64,000 nt of DNA, taken from positions 1 to 64,000 of the forward strand of contig DATEKH010000106.1 in the NCBI GenBank assembly GCA_035277525.1. Reading direction: 5' to 3'. Within the stretch, counting starts at the first letter, position 1. Each line of letters opens with the position of its first letter. The stretch is from CAIKMD01 sp035277525 (GTDB lineage: Bacteria > Pseudomonadota > Alphaproteobacteria > ATCC43930 > CGMCC-115725). Shown in pieces: positions 25,803 to 34,237 of this stretch. Both the position numbers and the translations under genes were made by a program. The notes below the pieces were generated by a model, which was given only the letters and a program-made list of their open reading frames with translations, did not search any database and was not told where the DNA came from.

Positions 25803-26560
25803 GGCGCATTTCCTGTCTGCCAAAGTTCCTCGAGGACGTTCTTGTCGCGCAGCGTATCCATGTTCTGCCAGAACCCCTGATGGCGATAGGCGGCGAGCCT
25901 TCCTTCCCGTGCAAGCGTCTCGAGCGGACCGCGCTCCCAAACCGTTTCATCGCCGGCGATGTAGTCGCATGCTTTGGGTTCGAGCACGAAGAAGCCGCCA
26001 TTGATGTAGCCGACGTCGGCGTTCGACTTCTCGCGGAACGCATGAACGAATGGGTTCTCGGAATCGATTGCGAGCACTCCGAACCGGCCCGGCGGAGAGA
26101 CCGCGGTGACCGTCGCGTAGGCCCTGGAGCGTTTGTGAAACTCGATGAGAGCGCGAACGTCGATATTCGCGACGCCATCCCCATAGGTCAGGCAAAACGT
26201 CTCGCCGTCGAGGTAGTTCTTGACGCGTTTGACGCGGCCGCCCGTCATGGTCTTTTCGCCCGTGTCCACCACGGTCACCTGCCACGGCTCGACGTGGTTG
26301 CGGTGAATCTCGATCCGATCGTTGCGCAGATCGAAGGTCACATCCGAACAGGAAAGAAGGTAGTCGCGGAAGAAGGATTTGATGACGTTAAACTTGTAAC
26401 CGCCGCATATCACAAAATCATTGAGACCGTAAGCCGAGTAGATTTTCATAATGTGCCAAAGTATCGGCCGTCCGCCGATTTCGACCATGGGCTTTGGGCG
26501 GACGACGCTTTCTTCGCTGATGCGAGTACCGAAGCCTCCGGCGAGAATGACAACCTTCAT
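25787..26560 (-). CDS. rfbF: Glucose-1-phosphate cytidylyltransferase
   Basis: A 257-residue nucleotidyltransferase starting MKVVILAGGFGTRISEES, the signature GGxGTR-like NTP site. RPKPMVEIGGRPILWHIMKIY follows in the RfbF manner; TGGRVKRVKNYLDGETFCLTYGDG near 96-119 and the later NADVGYINGGFFVLEP are typical of RfbF (AscA). It makes CDP-glucose from CTP and glucose 1-phosphate, the first step to 3,6-dideoxy and related CDP sugars. A classical CDP-glucose 4,6-dehydratase (rfbG) is not recognisable in this window. Confidence 0.93.
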   Translation of the reverse strand: MKVVILAGGFGTRISEESVVRPKPMVEIGGRPILWHIMKIYSAYGLNDFVICGGYKFNVIKSFFRDYLLSCSDVTFDLRNDRIEIHRNHVEPWQVTVVDTGEKTMTGGRVKRVKNYLDGETFCLTYGDGVANIDVRALIEFHKRSRAYATVTAVSPPGRFGVLAIDSENPFVHAFREKSNADVGYINGGFFVLEPKACDYIAGDETVWERGPLETLAREGRLAAYRHQGFWQNMDTLRDKNVLEELWQTGNAPWKIW

Positions 26561-26613
26561 GCAGCACCCGCTTGCGAAATTTCAGACGCTGTTTCCGCGA
26601 CCATTCGCACGCC

Positions 26614-28014
26614 TTAGTCGCCTGCTTCGCGCGTGGCCTCGAACGGCGCTCTGAACATCGTCGCGCGGGCCACCGACCTCTCTCGTGCAGAACTCCGGTC
26701 CCGCGCGAGAGAGTTCCAACTTACGCCGAAAAACATCGCTTCCTGCTCGGCGCGCAGCCGGTCGATCAATCTGTTCTCGGGAAGCTCGACATCGTCGTAG
26801 GTGAGCACCCGATCGCGGGGAATATTCCGGCGCAATCGGCAGCCGGCCGCCAGTCCCATCGGCAGGAGGCGATCCCGGTGCGTCACATCCGCGTTCTCCG
26901 CCTGGCCGTAGGTCATGTACCAGCCCATGTCGTCGATCACTTCGCCCTCCCGCAAATCGCGCTTGGCGGTCGTGACGACCTCGACGCATGGCGGACCCGC
27001 CGGGGCAATGGTGGCATCGCCGAACAGCACGGCGCGCGCGACGGAGTTCGGTACTTCGAAATGGCACAGGTGATACGGCGTGTGAAAGCAGTAGAGCGGG
27101 CCATCGCCGAGCTTGTAGAGCGCCAGATAGCGGCGTTGCGCCGGATGCTCCATCACGCCGAGGACGAACACGCCCGGGGCCGGTGATGCTCCCACGACGT
27201 AATCGACGATACCGGCCGTGTGCATGAATTTCTCGGTGGGAAGCAGCGCCGCCGCTTGTTCGATCGGCGTCCCTGCCTCGACGGTCGGACCGGTCATCCC
27301 GCGCCGTGCTACGCTCATTCCCGTCGCGTTCGCCACGATCGCCTGCTCGAAGGAGATTTTCGTGCCGTCGGCAAACGACGCAACCATATGCGGCTTCTGG
27401 CCCCACCGCTTGGCAAATTCGACTTGCGTGGTGGGGTTGCGATAGGGATCGTGCAGCCCCTTGATGCTCCCGCATAGAACCGGGCGAACACCGATGCCGC
27501 GGACGAAGCGGTAGAGATTCATGGTGACGCCGGGCTGATCGCCGTCGGAATTCGTATAGATGACGCCCGCCGCGTCCGCCTTGCGCTTCAGCAGCGGCCC
27601 GACGGTTCCGTCGAGCTCCGCGTTCATCAGAACGACGTGTTTGCCTTTCGCGATCGCGGCGCAAACGACCGCTGCGGCGTAGTCGAGTGAACCGGTTACT
27701 TCGATGATCGCATCGATCCGCTCGGCGTCGCAGACGAGACCCCAATCGTCCGTGATCGCCGTGATGCGATCATCGATCGCAGCATCGAGCGCGCGCATGG
27801 TCTCGGCCTCGCGCCACTCCGCGCCAGCTTCACGACATGCGCGCCTTGCCGACTCCAAATTGCGTGCCACGATAGCAGCAAGATGGATTCCGGTGGTCGC
27901 TGTGATGATCTGGAGCGCGATCCCGCGCCCCATGAAACCGGCTCCGACGAGAGCCACCCGGATGGGGCGGTCGGCCCGCTGAGCACGCCTCAAAGCATCG
28001 TCGATGATGATCAC
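26614..28014 (-). CDS. Homoserine-dehydrogenase-like NAD(P) oxidoreductase with C-terminal SAF domain
   Basis: A 466-residue protein. The N-terminal Rossmann motif VALVGAGFMGRGIA is followed by a dehydrogenase-like catalytic region (SIKGLHDPYRNP; GMTGPTVEAGTP), and the C-terminal part (about 370-440) looks like an SAF (antifreeze-like/FlgA) domain: LREGEVIDDMG and RNIPRDRVLTYDDVE. I start it at GTG 28014 (VIIIDDALRR), because family members, as I recall, begin there with MII(V)D; the frame extends to 28155. Proteins of this type recur next to rfbF-type cassettes and may act on a branched or keto sugar. The reaction is unknown. Confidence 0.8.
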   Translation of the reverse strand: MIIIDDALRRAQRADRPIRVALVGAGFMGRGIALQIITATTGIHLAAIVARNLESARRACREAGAEWREAETMRALDAAIDDRITAITDDWGLVCDAERIDAIIEVTGSLDYAAAVVCAAIAKGKHVVLMNAELDGTVGPLLKRKADAAGVIYTNSDGDQPGVTMNLYRFVRGIGVRPVLCGSIKGLHDPYRNPTTQVEFAKRWGQKPHMVASFADGTKISFEQAIVANATGMSVARRGMTGPTVEAGTPIEQAAALLPTEKFMHTAGIVDYVVGASPAPGVFVLGVMEHPAQRRYLALYKLGDGPLYCFHTPYHLCHFEVPNSVARAVLFGDATIAPAGPPCVEVVTTAKRDLREGEVIDDMGWYMTYGQAENADVTHRDRLLPMGLAAGCRLRRNIPRDRVLTYDDVELPENRLIDRLRAEQEAMFFGVSWNSLARDRSSARERSVARATMFRAPFEATREAGD

Positions 28015-28257
28015 ATCCGGCGTGTCCTGATAAATCCTCGCGGAACTATCAGATGAAATAAATGTATAGCGCCGATTTCGGCCGGGGTGTGACCTTGCGG
28101 TGACCGCAAGTTTGCGGGTACCGAGCGCCCGCGCCTTCACGTATCTTTTTAGCATCGCCCGCGATCAATTGATCGCGATTGCGGAACCCGACCACGAACG
28201 TTGCGAATTATGCAGCGATGTGGGGGATGTTTCTTCGCGTCTTTGGGCGGTGACGGA

Positions 28258-29307
28258 ATGACGGTGCAATCGCCTCCGACCACGCCACGGCGACTCGATG
28301 GTGCCGGCGCAGACACGGCCGCGGCGGCGCAACCGTCTACCAACGGGCGCGCCTTCTCGGTCCTCTATCTCGCGGCCATATGCGGGACCTCCATCGCGTT
28401 CTTATGCGCGTTTTGGCTCGGACTCTTCGCGATAAATCGTCTTGGCGTGGAGCCGCCGCCGCAGCTGTCCAACAATCTGTGCATCGATCAGAAGCTGGCT
28501 TATTTGCGGACGCATTCGATCGCCAACCCGACAATTCTGGCGGTTGGTTCATCGGTCACCTGGCGCAATTTCGACAGCACGGCGATCCAACAAGCCAGCG
28601 GCGGCCAAAGCGTGCCGTTCAACGGCGCCTTTTGCGGTTTGAAAATAAACCAGACCAAATTCACCACAGATTATTTCATCGAGCGCATTCCCAGCATTCA
28701 TCAGGTGATGACGATCCTCGCACCGGAGGATCTCACCGGCTGCGATACAACCAATCCACGAGTATTCGACCCCGAGGATGCTGACAAATTTGTCTACCGG
28801 CGTGCTTGGACGTTCCCGCTCTATTTGAAATATTTCGACCCCGTGACGCTGATCAAGAATGTATTTCTCCTGCGCAGAAGCGGGCTCGAATCGCTTACTT
28901 TCGATCGCTATGCCGATGGGCCGCTTGACACATCCGAAACCCGTGGTCTGACCTACGGGGAACTCCCGCCTCTCGATCCAAGCTGTCTGCGATCGCTGCG
29001 GCAGCTCGCCCAGGAACTCGACGCCAAGGGACTGCGTTTCGTCGTCGTCACGATGCCGCTCAATCCTGAGTGGAAGGCCCGGTTCGATCCGAAGGGGACG
29101 GTCATGCGGCAGGTTTCGCGGCAGGTCGGGAGTGCGCTCGCTGGAACCTCGGCCACCTTCTGGGATGCGGATCATGATTTCGCCATGAACCGCGGTGCTT
29201 TTATTGACGCAATCCATATTCGCTGGTCGGCCGCGAAGGCGTTTTCTCGAGCGCTCGTCGTCGCAACCGGGCTCGGGGTCGGTATGGAACCCCTCCCGAC
29301 CGAGTAG
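28258..29307 (+). CDS. Membrane-anchored SGNH/AlgX-AlgJ-like protein, partner of MBOAT
   Basis: A 349-residue protein with one N-terminal transmembrane segment (about 30-60). The rest has SGNH-hydrolase features: AVGSSVTWRN near 96 (the nucleophile Ser in a GSS block), VVTMPLNP and a C-terminal DAIHIR (DxxH-type catalytic motif). Such proteins sit beside MBOAT acyltransferases and finish acyl transfer to a glycan in the periplasm, as AlgX/AlgJ do for alginate. The start at 28258 gives a short cytoplasmic N-terminus; the frame also opens at 28201. The MBOAT gene follows after 6 bases. Confidence 0.75.
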   Translation: MTVQSPPTTPRRLDGAGADTAAAAQPSTNGRAFSVLYLAAICGTSIAFLCAFWLGLFAINRLGVEPPPQLSNNLCIDQKLAYLRTHSIANPTILAVGSSVTWRNFDSTAIQQASGGQSVPFNGAFCGLKINQTKFTTDYFIERIPSIHQVMTILAPEDLTGCDTTNPRVFDPEDADKFVYRRAWTFPLYLKYFDPVTLIKNVFLLRRSGLESLTFDRYADGPLDTSETRGLTYGELPPLDPSCLRSLRQLAQELDAKGLRFVVVTMPLNPEWKARFDPKGTVMRQVSRQVGSALAGTSATFWDADHDFAMNRGAFIDAIHIRWSAAKAFSRALVVATGLGVGMEPLPTE

Positions 29308-29313
29308 AGGCCC

Positions 29314-30942
29314 ATGCTGTTCAATTCGCCGGTGTTTATCGCCGGCTTTCTTCCTCTGTGCGTCGTCGGTTTCTTCGTCTTCGGCATGATGGGCCGCCAG
29401 CAGCTTGCGCTGGCATGGCTGACGGGCATGTCGTTCGTCTACTACGCATGGTGGAGCGTCGCGTGCGTTCCGCTTTTGCTCGGCTCCATCGCCTTCAATT
29501 TCCTCATCGGCCGCAAGCTCGCTCGCTCTCCCTCGAAGCGACTCCTTGTTATCGGCGTCGCGGCGAATGCCCTGCTCCTTGGAATCTTCAAGTACACCGG
29601 TTTCATCGGCCACACGATCAGCGGCGCTCTCGGTCTCGATTGGCACATTCCAGACATCCCGCTTCCGCTCGCCATATCGTTCTTCACCTTTCAGCAAATC
29701 GCCTTTCTTGCCGACACCTATGACGGCGTCGCCGAAGAACCAAGGCCACTGCAGTACGGCCTGTTCATCACGTTTTTTCCGCACCTCATCGCCGGGCCGA
29801 TCACGCATCATCGCGAAATGTTCCCGCAATTCGACGACCGGCGAATCTTTCGGCCCCGGCTCGATTGCATATCGATGGGCGTAACCATATTCCTCATCGG
29901 TCTCTTCAAAAAAGTCGTCATCGCCGACGGCGTTTCAGCATTCGCGAAGCCCGTTTTCGATACCGTGGCCCAAGGGGTCGCGCCTTCGCTGCTCGAAGCC
30001 TGGGGCGGCGCGCTGGCCTATGCGATGCAAATCTATTTCGACTTCTCGGGATACTCGGACATGGCGATCGGGCTCGCCCTGCTCTTCGGCATCCGGCTGC
30101 CGCTCAATTTTGCCTCGCCCTACAAGGCGACGGGCATCATCGACTATTGGCAGTGCTGGCACATGACGCTGACGCGATTTCTGACTGCCTACATTTTCAA
30201 TCCCGTCATCCTCGCCTTCACGCGCAAGCGCCTCGCGGCCGGCAAGCCGGTGTTGCGGCCAGGCCGCACGTCTTTCTCGACCTTCCTTGTCCTCCTCGCC
30301 GCGCCCACCATGTTGACGATGTTCGTCTCCGGCGTGTGGCATGGAGCCGGTTGGCAGTTCATCATCTTCGGCCTGTTGCACGGCGTGTTCCTGACGGTCA
30401 ATCACGGCTGGCGGACCCTCAAGGCGCGTTGGAAGTGGTGGTCGGAAAAGGCGTTCGTTCCTTTCCGCCACGCCGCGAGCGTGCTCACCACGTTTCTCTG
30501 CGCGACGCTGGCGCTCATCTTTTTCCGTTCCGCGGACGTGTCCACCGCGCTGCGGATGGTTGGCGGCATGATCGGCTCGAACGGATTCGCGCTGCCCGAC
30601 TTCCTTGGCCGCATCGCGATCGTGCGCGAGCTCGGTCACGCGCTTGATATTCCCATCGCGGCATTGAACTTGTTCTCGATCCACGAGTTCTATTGGCTGC
30701 CGATCCTGTTCTTCATCGTTTGGTTCTTGCCGAACACCGAGCAGTGGATGCGTCACTATCAGACCGCGCTCAACGCCAAGCTGCGGGCGATCTGGTATGA
30801 GAAACGCTTCCTGCGCGACTCGGTCATGGCGGTCTGGCATCCAACCATGGCCTGCGCCTGCGTTGTCAGCGTGATCGGAATGTTTGCCTTGCTGAAGGCA
30901 TTCTCCAACGCGCCGACCGAATTCCTCTATTTCAAGTTCTGA
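29314..30942 (+). CDS. MBOAT-family O-acyltransferase (AlgI/DltB-like)
   Basis: A 542-residue polytopic membrane protein starting MLFNSPVFIAGFLPL, typical of AlgI-like MBOATs. FPHLIAGPITHH near 150 and the catalytic His in SGVWHGAGWQF near 343 are present; WHMTLTRFL lies near 288. It should move an acyl group across or onto the outer face of the inner membrane for transfer to a glycan. Its stop shares one base with the FkbH-like start (TGATG), so the FkbH and ACP genes downstream are coupled to it. Confidence 0.93.
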   Translation: MLFNSPVFIAGFLPLCVVGFFVFGMMGRQQLALAWLTGMSFVYYAWWSVACVPLLLGSIAFNFLIGRKLARSPSKRLLVIGVAANALLLGIFKYTGFIGHTISGALGLDWHIPDIPLPLAISFFTFQQIAFLADTYDGVAEEPRPLQYGLFITFFPHLIAGPITHHREMFPQFDDRRIFRPRLDCISMGVTIFLIGLFKKVVIADGVSAFAKPVFDTVAQGVAPSLLEAWGGALAYAMQIYFDFSGYSDMAIGLALLFGIRLPLNFASPYKATGIIDYWQCWHMTLTRFLTAYIFNPVILAFTRKRLAAGKPVLRPGRTSFSTFLVLLAAPTMLTMFVSGVWHGAGWQFIIFGLLHGVFLTVNHGWRTLKARWKWWSEKAFVPFRHAASVLTTFLCATLALIFFRSADVSTALRMVGGMIGSNGFALPDFLGRIAIVRELGHALDIPIAALNLFSIHEFYWLPILFFIVWFLPNTEQWMRHYQTALNAKLRAIWYEKRFLRDSVMAVWHPTMACACVVSVIGMFALLKAFSNAPTEFLYFKF

Positions 30943-32849
30943 TGGGAGCCCGCGACATGATCGAGCTCGATTGGCTGCCGACCCATTCCGGTCTCGCCCA
31001 GGCGATCACGGCGGCGCGGGCGTTGCCGGCGGCGGAGCGCATGACTGCCGCCATCGCGCTGGCCGGTTGCCGGCGCGATGCTCTCGCGACCCTTCGGATC
31101 GACAAGCTGGTGCAAGACGACGGCGGAGCGCCGGGATTGCCGGACGGATTTCAGCGCCGCCGTCTCGCGGTGATGGCGTCCTCGACGGTCGAGCATCTCG
31201 TCCCGGGGATCCGGGTTGCCGCCCTTGCGCGCCGCTTGCTGCTTGACATCGACATCGCGCCTTATGGGCAATTTCGCCAGGCCATTCTCGATCGCGACTC
31301 GTTTCTCGAGGCGGCGCCGCCTGATTTCGTGCTGTTCATGCTGGACGAGGCGGCGGCTTTGGCGCCCCTATCGGTAAGCGCCACGCGGGCGGAGACGGAC
31401 GCAGCCATAAAGGCAGAAATCGACGGGCTGGCGGCCTTGTGGCGCCGCGCGCGCGAGCGGTTTGGCGCTGTCGTCCTGCAGCAAACCGTGCTCAACACGC
31501 GGCTGCCTTTGTTCGGAAATTACGAAGCCGCGGTCCCGGGCGCGCCGGCGGCCCTGATCGATCGCTTCAATCAAGCGCTGGCCGAGGCGGCGGCGAGCGC
31601 AGGCGTGCTGCTCGTCGATATCGACCGCGAGGCCGCCTCGTCCGGTCGCGCCTCATGGAGCGATCCCGTCCGTTGGTATCAGGCGAAACAAGCGATCGGA
31701 CCGGCGGTTGCACCCGTCTATGGCGATCTCGTGGCACGCGTCATCGCCGCGGCCTGCGGGCTTTCGCGCAAGTGCCTCGTGGTGGATCTCGACAACACGC
31801 TCTGGGGCGGCGTCGTCGGCGACGATGGCATTGAGGGGATCGTGCTCGGCCAGGGAAGCGCCGCGGGCGAGGCTTACTTGGCGTTTCAACGCTACGCCGG
31901 CATGCTCGCCGACCGCGGAATCGTGCTCGCTGTATGCTCGAAGAACGATCCCGATTTCATCGAGACGGTCTTTGCCAAGCATCCCGAGATGCACCTCAAG
32001 CGCGACAGCGTCGCGGCCTTCGCCGTGAACTGGGATGACAAGGCCACCAATCTGCGACGCCTTGCCAAGACGCTCGAACTCGGCCTCGACTCGTTCGTGT
32101 TCGTCGATGACAATCCGGCCGAGCGCGCCATCGTTCGTCGGGAATTGCCTTCCGTGGCGGTGCCGGAACTGCCCGACGATGTCGCGCTCTATGGCTCGGT
32201 CATCGCGCGCGCCGGCTATTTCGAGGCGGCAGCCTTCACGAAAGAGGATCGGATTCGCGTGCGCCAATACGCCGAGAACGTCCGACGCAATGAACAGCTC
32301 GCCAATGCCACCGACATGGAGGGTTTCCTTCGCAGCCTCGAGATGACGATGGAGGCCGGGCCGCCCCGGCGCGAGGATATCACCCGGGTCACCCAGCTGA
32401 TCAACAAGACCAACCAATTCAATCTCACCACCCGACGCTATACCGAGCCCGAGGTGCAGCGGCTGGTCGACGATCCGAGCTCGGTCGTCCTGCGTTTCCG
32501 CTTGACCGACCGGTTCGGCGATAACGGGTTGATCGCCGTCATCATCGCGCTCCCGCATCCCGAGGAGCGGCAGGCGCTGCTGATCGATACCTGGCTGATG
32601 AGCTGCCGCGTTCTCGGCCGCGGCGTTGAGGCGGCATGCCTCGGCGTGCTCGCGCGGGCAGCCGCCAAGACCGGGGCAACGACGCTGATCGGCCTTTACC
32701 GGCCGTCTGGGCGCAACGCGATGGTGCGCGAGCATTACCTTCGTTTGGGCTTTCTGCCGGAGCGTGAAGAACCGGCGGGATCGACGTCTTGGCGTCTGAA
32801 CCTTGCGAGTTTTGTCGCACCCTCTTCTTTCATAAGGATCGTCGAATGA
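30942..32849 (+). CDS. FkbH-like HAD-IIIC protein (glyceryl-ACP synthase type)
   Basis: A 635-residue protein. The N-terminal 270 residues resemble the SGNH-like FkbH N-domain; the HAD motif CLVVDLDNTLWGGVVGDDG near 277-295 is the FkbH hallmark, CSKNDP and FVDDNPAERA follow, and the C-terminal 150 residues look like a GNAT acyltransferase. Characterised FkbH enzymes dephosphorylate 1,3-bisphosphoglycerate and load the glyceryl unit onto an ACP. The next gene is an ACP, overlapping by ATGA, which fits exactly. Confidence 0.92.
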   Translation: MGARDMIELDWLPTHSGLAQAITAARALPAAERMTAAIALAGCRRDALATLRIDKLVQDDGGAPGLPDGFQRRRLAVMASSTVEHLVPGIRVAALARRLLLDIDIAPYGQFRQAILDRDSFLEAAPPDFVLFMLDEAAALAPLSVSATRAETDAAIKAEIDGLAALWRRARERFGAVVLQQTVLNTRLPLFGNYEAAVPGAPAALIDRFNQALAEAAASAGVLLVDIDREAASSGRASWSDPVRWYQAKQAIGPAVAPVYGDLVARVIAAACGLSRKCLVVDLDNTLWGGVVGDDGIEGIVLGQGSAAGEAYLAFQRYAGMLADRGIVLAVCSKNDPDFIETVFAKHPEMHLKRDSVAAFAVNWDDKATNLRRLAKTLELGLDSFVFVDDNPAERAIVRRELPSVAVPELPDDVALYGSVIARAGYFEAAAFTKEDRIRVRQYAENVRRNEQLANATDMEGFLRSLEMTMEAGPPRREDITRVTQLINKTNQFNLTTRRYTEPEVQRLVDDPSSVVLRFRLTDRFGDNGLIAVIIALPHPEERQALLIDTWLMSCRVLGRGVEAACLGVLARAAAKTGATTLIGLYRPSGRNAMVREHYLRLGFLPEREEPAGSTSWRLNLASFVAPSSFIRIVE

Positions 32850-33097
32850 CCGCCACAACCGACGGAATTCTCGCCGAGCTGCAAGATATCTGTCGACAAG
32901 TTCTTGAGAATCCGTCGCTTCAGCTCACGCCCGAGACAACGGCCGAGGACGTCCCCAATTGGGACAGCTTTGCCCACCTCAATATCGTGGTGGCCGTCGA
33001 GCAGCGCTTCGGCTTGCATTTTCGCACCAGCGAAGTCGAGAGCCTGAAGAATGTCGGCGACTTCGTCGAGATGATCCGCTCGAAGCGAGAGCGCTAA
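32846..33097 (+). CDS. Acyl carrier protein
   Basis: An 83-residue acidic four-helix protein. The phosphopantetheine site is Ser41 in NWDSFAHLN. Its ATG overlaps the FkbH stop (ATGA), so the pair is probably co-translated. It likely carries a glyceryl (or glycerate-derived) thioester made by the FkbH-like protein and delivers it to the MBOAT/SGNH pair (inference). It converges on a minus-strand gene 15 bases downstream. Confidence 0.9.
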   Translation: MTATTDGILAELQDICRQVLENPSLQLTPETTAEDVPNWDSFAHLNIVVAVEQRFGLHFRTSEVESLKNVGDFVEMIRSKRER

Positions 33098-33112
33098 CGC
33101 ATTCGCTTGGAC

Positions 33113-33946
33113 TCAGGCGGCAGCAAGCGGAAGCTGCGACAGCGTCGAGATCGGATGGCCATAGTCTGCGTGAGTGAACAAGTGCGCCACAAAGACCTGC
33201 TCATGCCAGGATTGCGGAAGACGCTGACCAAAAAAGCGTAACCCGTGCACGGGCGCGAGCTTCATGTCGATATGGCTTTCGTTGAATTCCCTGATCGCCA
33301 GGAGTTCGCCCGTGAACTCGTTGTACGCCCAATCGACATCGCCGACCGTATCATCGAAATAGCACACCACACGCGGCAGAAGGTATTTGTGCTCCTTCTC
33401 GAAAATCTTGAGCGCCGCGACCGTCGATGAATAGTAGTCGAGGTCGAATGCGATGAAGCCGATCGGCGGCGGGCCTTCATCGCGGCAAAACTCTTCGACG
33501 GTGTTCTCGACGGGTCCGAGAACAAGTTTCGCCGACTTGAGTTTGCTTTTGAGGGCCGCCGGATCCATCGCGAAATAGCCGGCCTGCCAGAGATACGGCA
33601 TGTCGCGATAATCGCGTGGCGGCGGCATGCCCGTTCCGGTATCGAACCCATAGATTGCCACATCGACGCCCGTCTCTTTCTTGACGTGCTGCGCGTGCAA
33701 TTCGAGCGCGAGGAGGCCATTGCCGCCGGCGACGCCGAATTCAATGGCCGAGACACGCGGATGGCCGAGCTTGGCGGCCAGCTGCGCCGCCTGAAGGAGG
33801 CAATGACCATAATGCGGCCGCTCGATCGCCGCATGGTTCAATTTCGCGCGGTAGGGGAGAAAGTTGAGCCGCCGGTCGAGATACCGCAAGGCAAGCAGCC
33901 GGAGGGGCAACGGATCGTTCCAGAGGCGGCCGAGAGGCGAACTCAT
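33113..33946 (-). CDS. TylF-like class I methyltransferase-fold protein
   Basis: A 277-residue protein. AIEFGVAGGNGLLAL near 68-82 is an SAM-type motif I, YGFDTGTGMP near 102 a motif II, and FIAFDLDYYSS near 165 and CYFDDTVGD near 191 supply acidic metal-binding residues, as in TylF/MycF O-methyltransferases and their relatives. It is probably a sugar methyltransferase acting in this locus. No partner overlaps it. Confidence 0.72.
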   Translation of the reverse strand: MSSPLGRLWNDPLPLRLLALRYLDRRLNFLPYRAKLNHAAIERPHYGHCLLQAAQLAAKLGHPRVSAIEFGVAGGNGLLALELHAQHVKKETGVDVAIYGFDTGTGMPPPRDYRDMPYLWQAGYFAMDPAALKSKLKSAKLVLGPVENTVEEFCRDEGPPPIGFIAFDLDYYSSTVAALKIFEKEHKYLLPRVVCYFDDTVGDVDWAYNEFTGELLAIREFNESHIDMKLAPVHGLRFFGQRLPQSWHEQVFVAHLFTHADYGHPISTLSQLPLAAA

Positions 33947-34237
33947 CCGACCAGCCCATCTCCTGGTGGTACCGAATTCATGTCGAGGTCACCGCGTGTC
34001 TCTGCGCAATTGAAAGTATTATCGCTGTGCAAATATTGTCACTGTACAAGTATTGTCGCTGTACATGTCATTATTCTAGCCGCGAGAATTGGCAAAATCG
34101 TGATCAAATTGAAACGCAATTTGGCTAGGTGATCCGCCGCCTGACGGGCAGACCGCCTCCCGAGCACGCAACCATCCGAGGAAGGCCGGCGATTTCGAGC
34201 CCTTCGGGCATGTGACCGAGGGCTGCCCCGCATAGGG
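33947..34237. other. Intergenic region with short tandem repeats
   Basis: A 291-base AT-richer region upstream of the TylF-like gene and downstream of a glycosyltransferase. No gene is supported. It contains three 17-bp imperfect direct repeats at 34016-34066, described separately. Confidence 0.5.
34016..34066. repeat. Three imperfect 17-bp tandem repeats
   Basis: The units read GTATTATCGCTGTGCAA (34016-34032), ATATTGTCACTGTACAA (34033-34049) and GTATTGTCGCTGTACAT (34050-34066); neighbouring units differ at 3-4 positions. They lie 70-120 bases upstream of the minus-strand gene starting at 33946. The recurring TGTAC core and helical-turn-scale period suggest binding sites, but a replication-slippage origin is equally possible. 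Confidence 0.65.

Noticed and set aside
26582..27745. 387-aa minus-strand ORF
   Set aside because: Other-frame shadow within the SAF-domain oxidoreductase, Arg-rich and without motifs.
28549..29829. 426-aa minus-strand ORF
   Set aside because: Antisense to the SGNH and MBOAT genes.
31653..32858. 401-aa minus-strand ORF
   Set aside because: Antisense to the FkbH-like gene.
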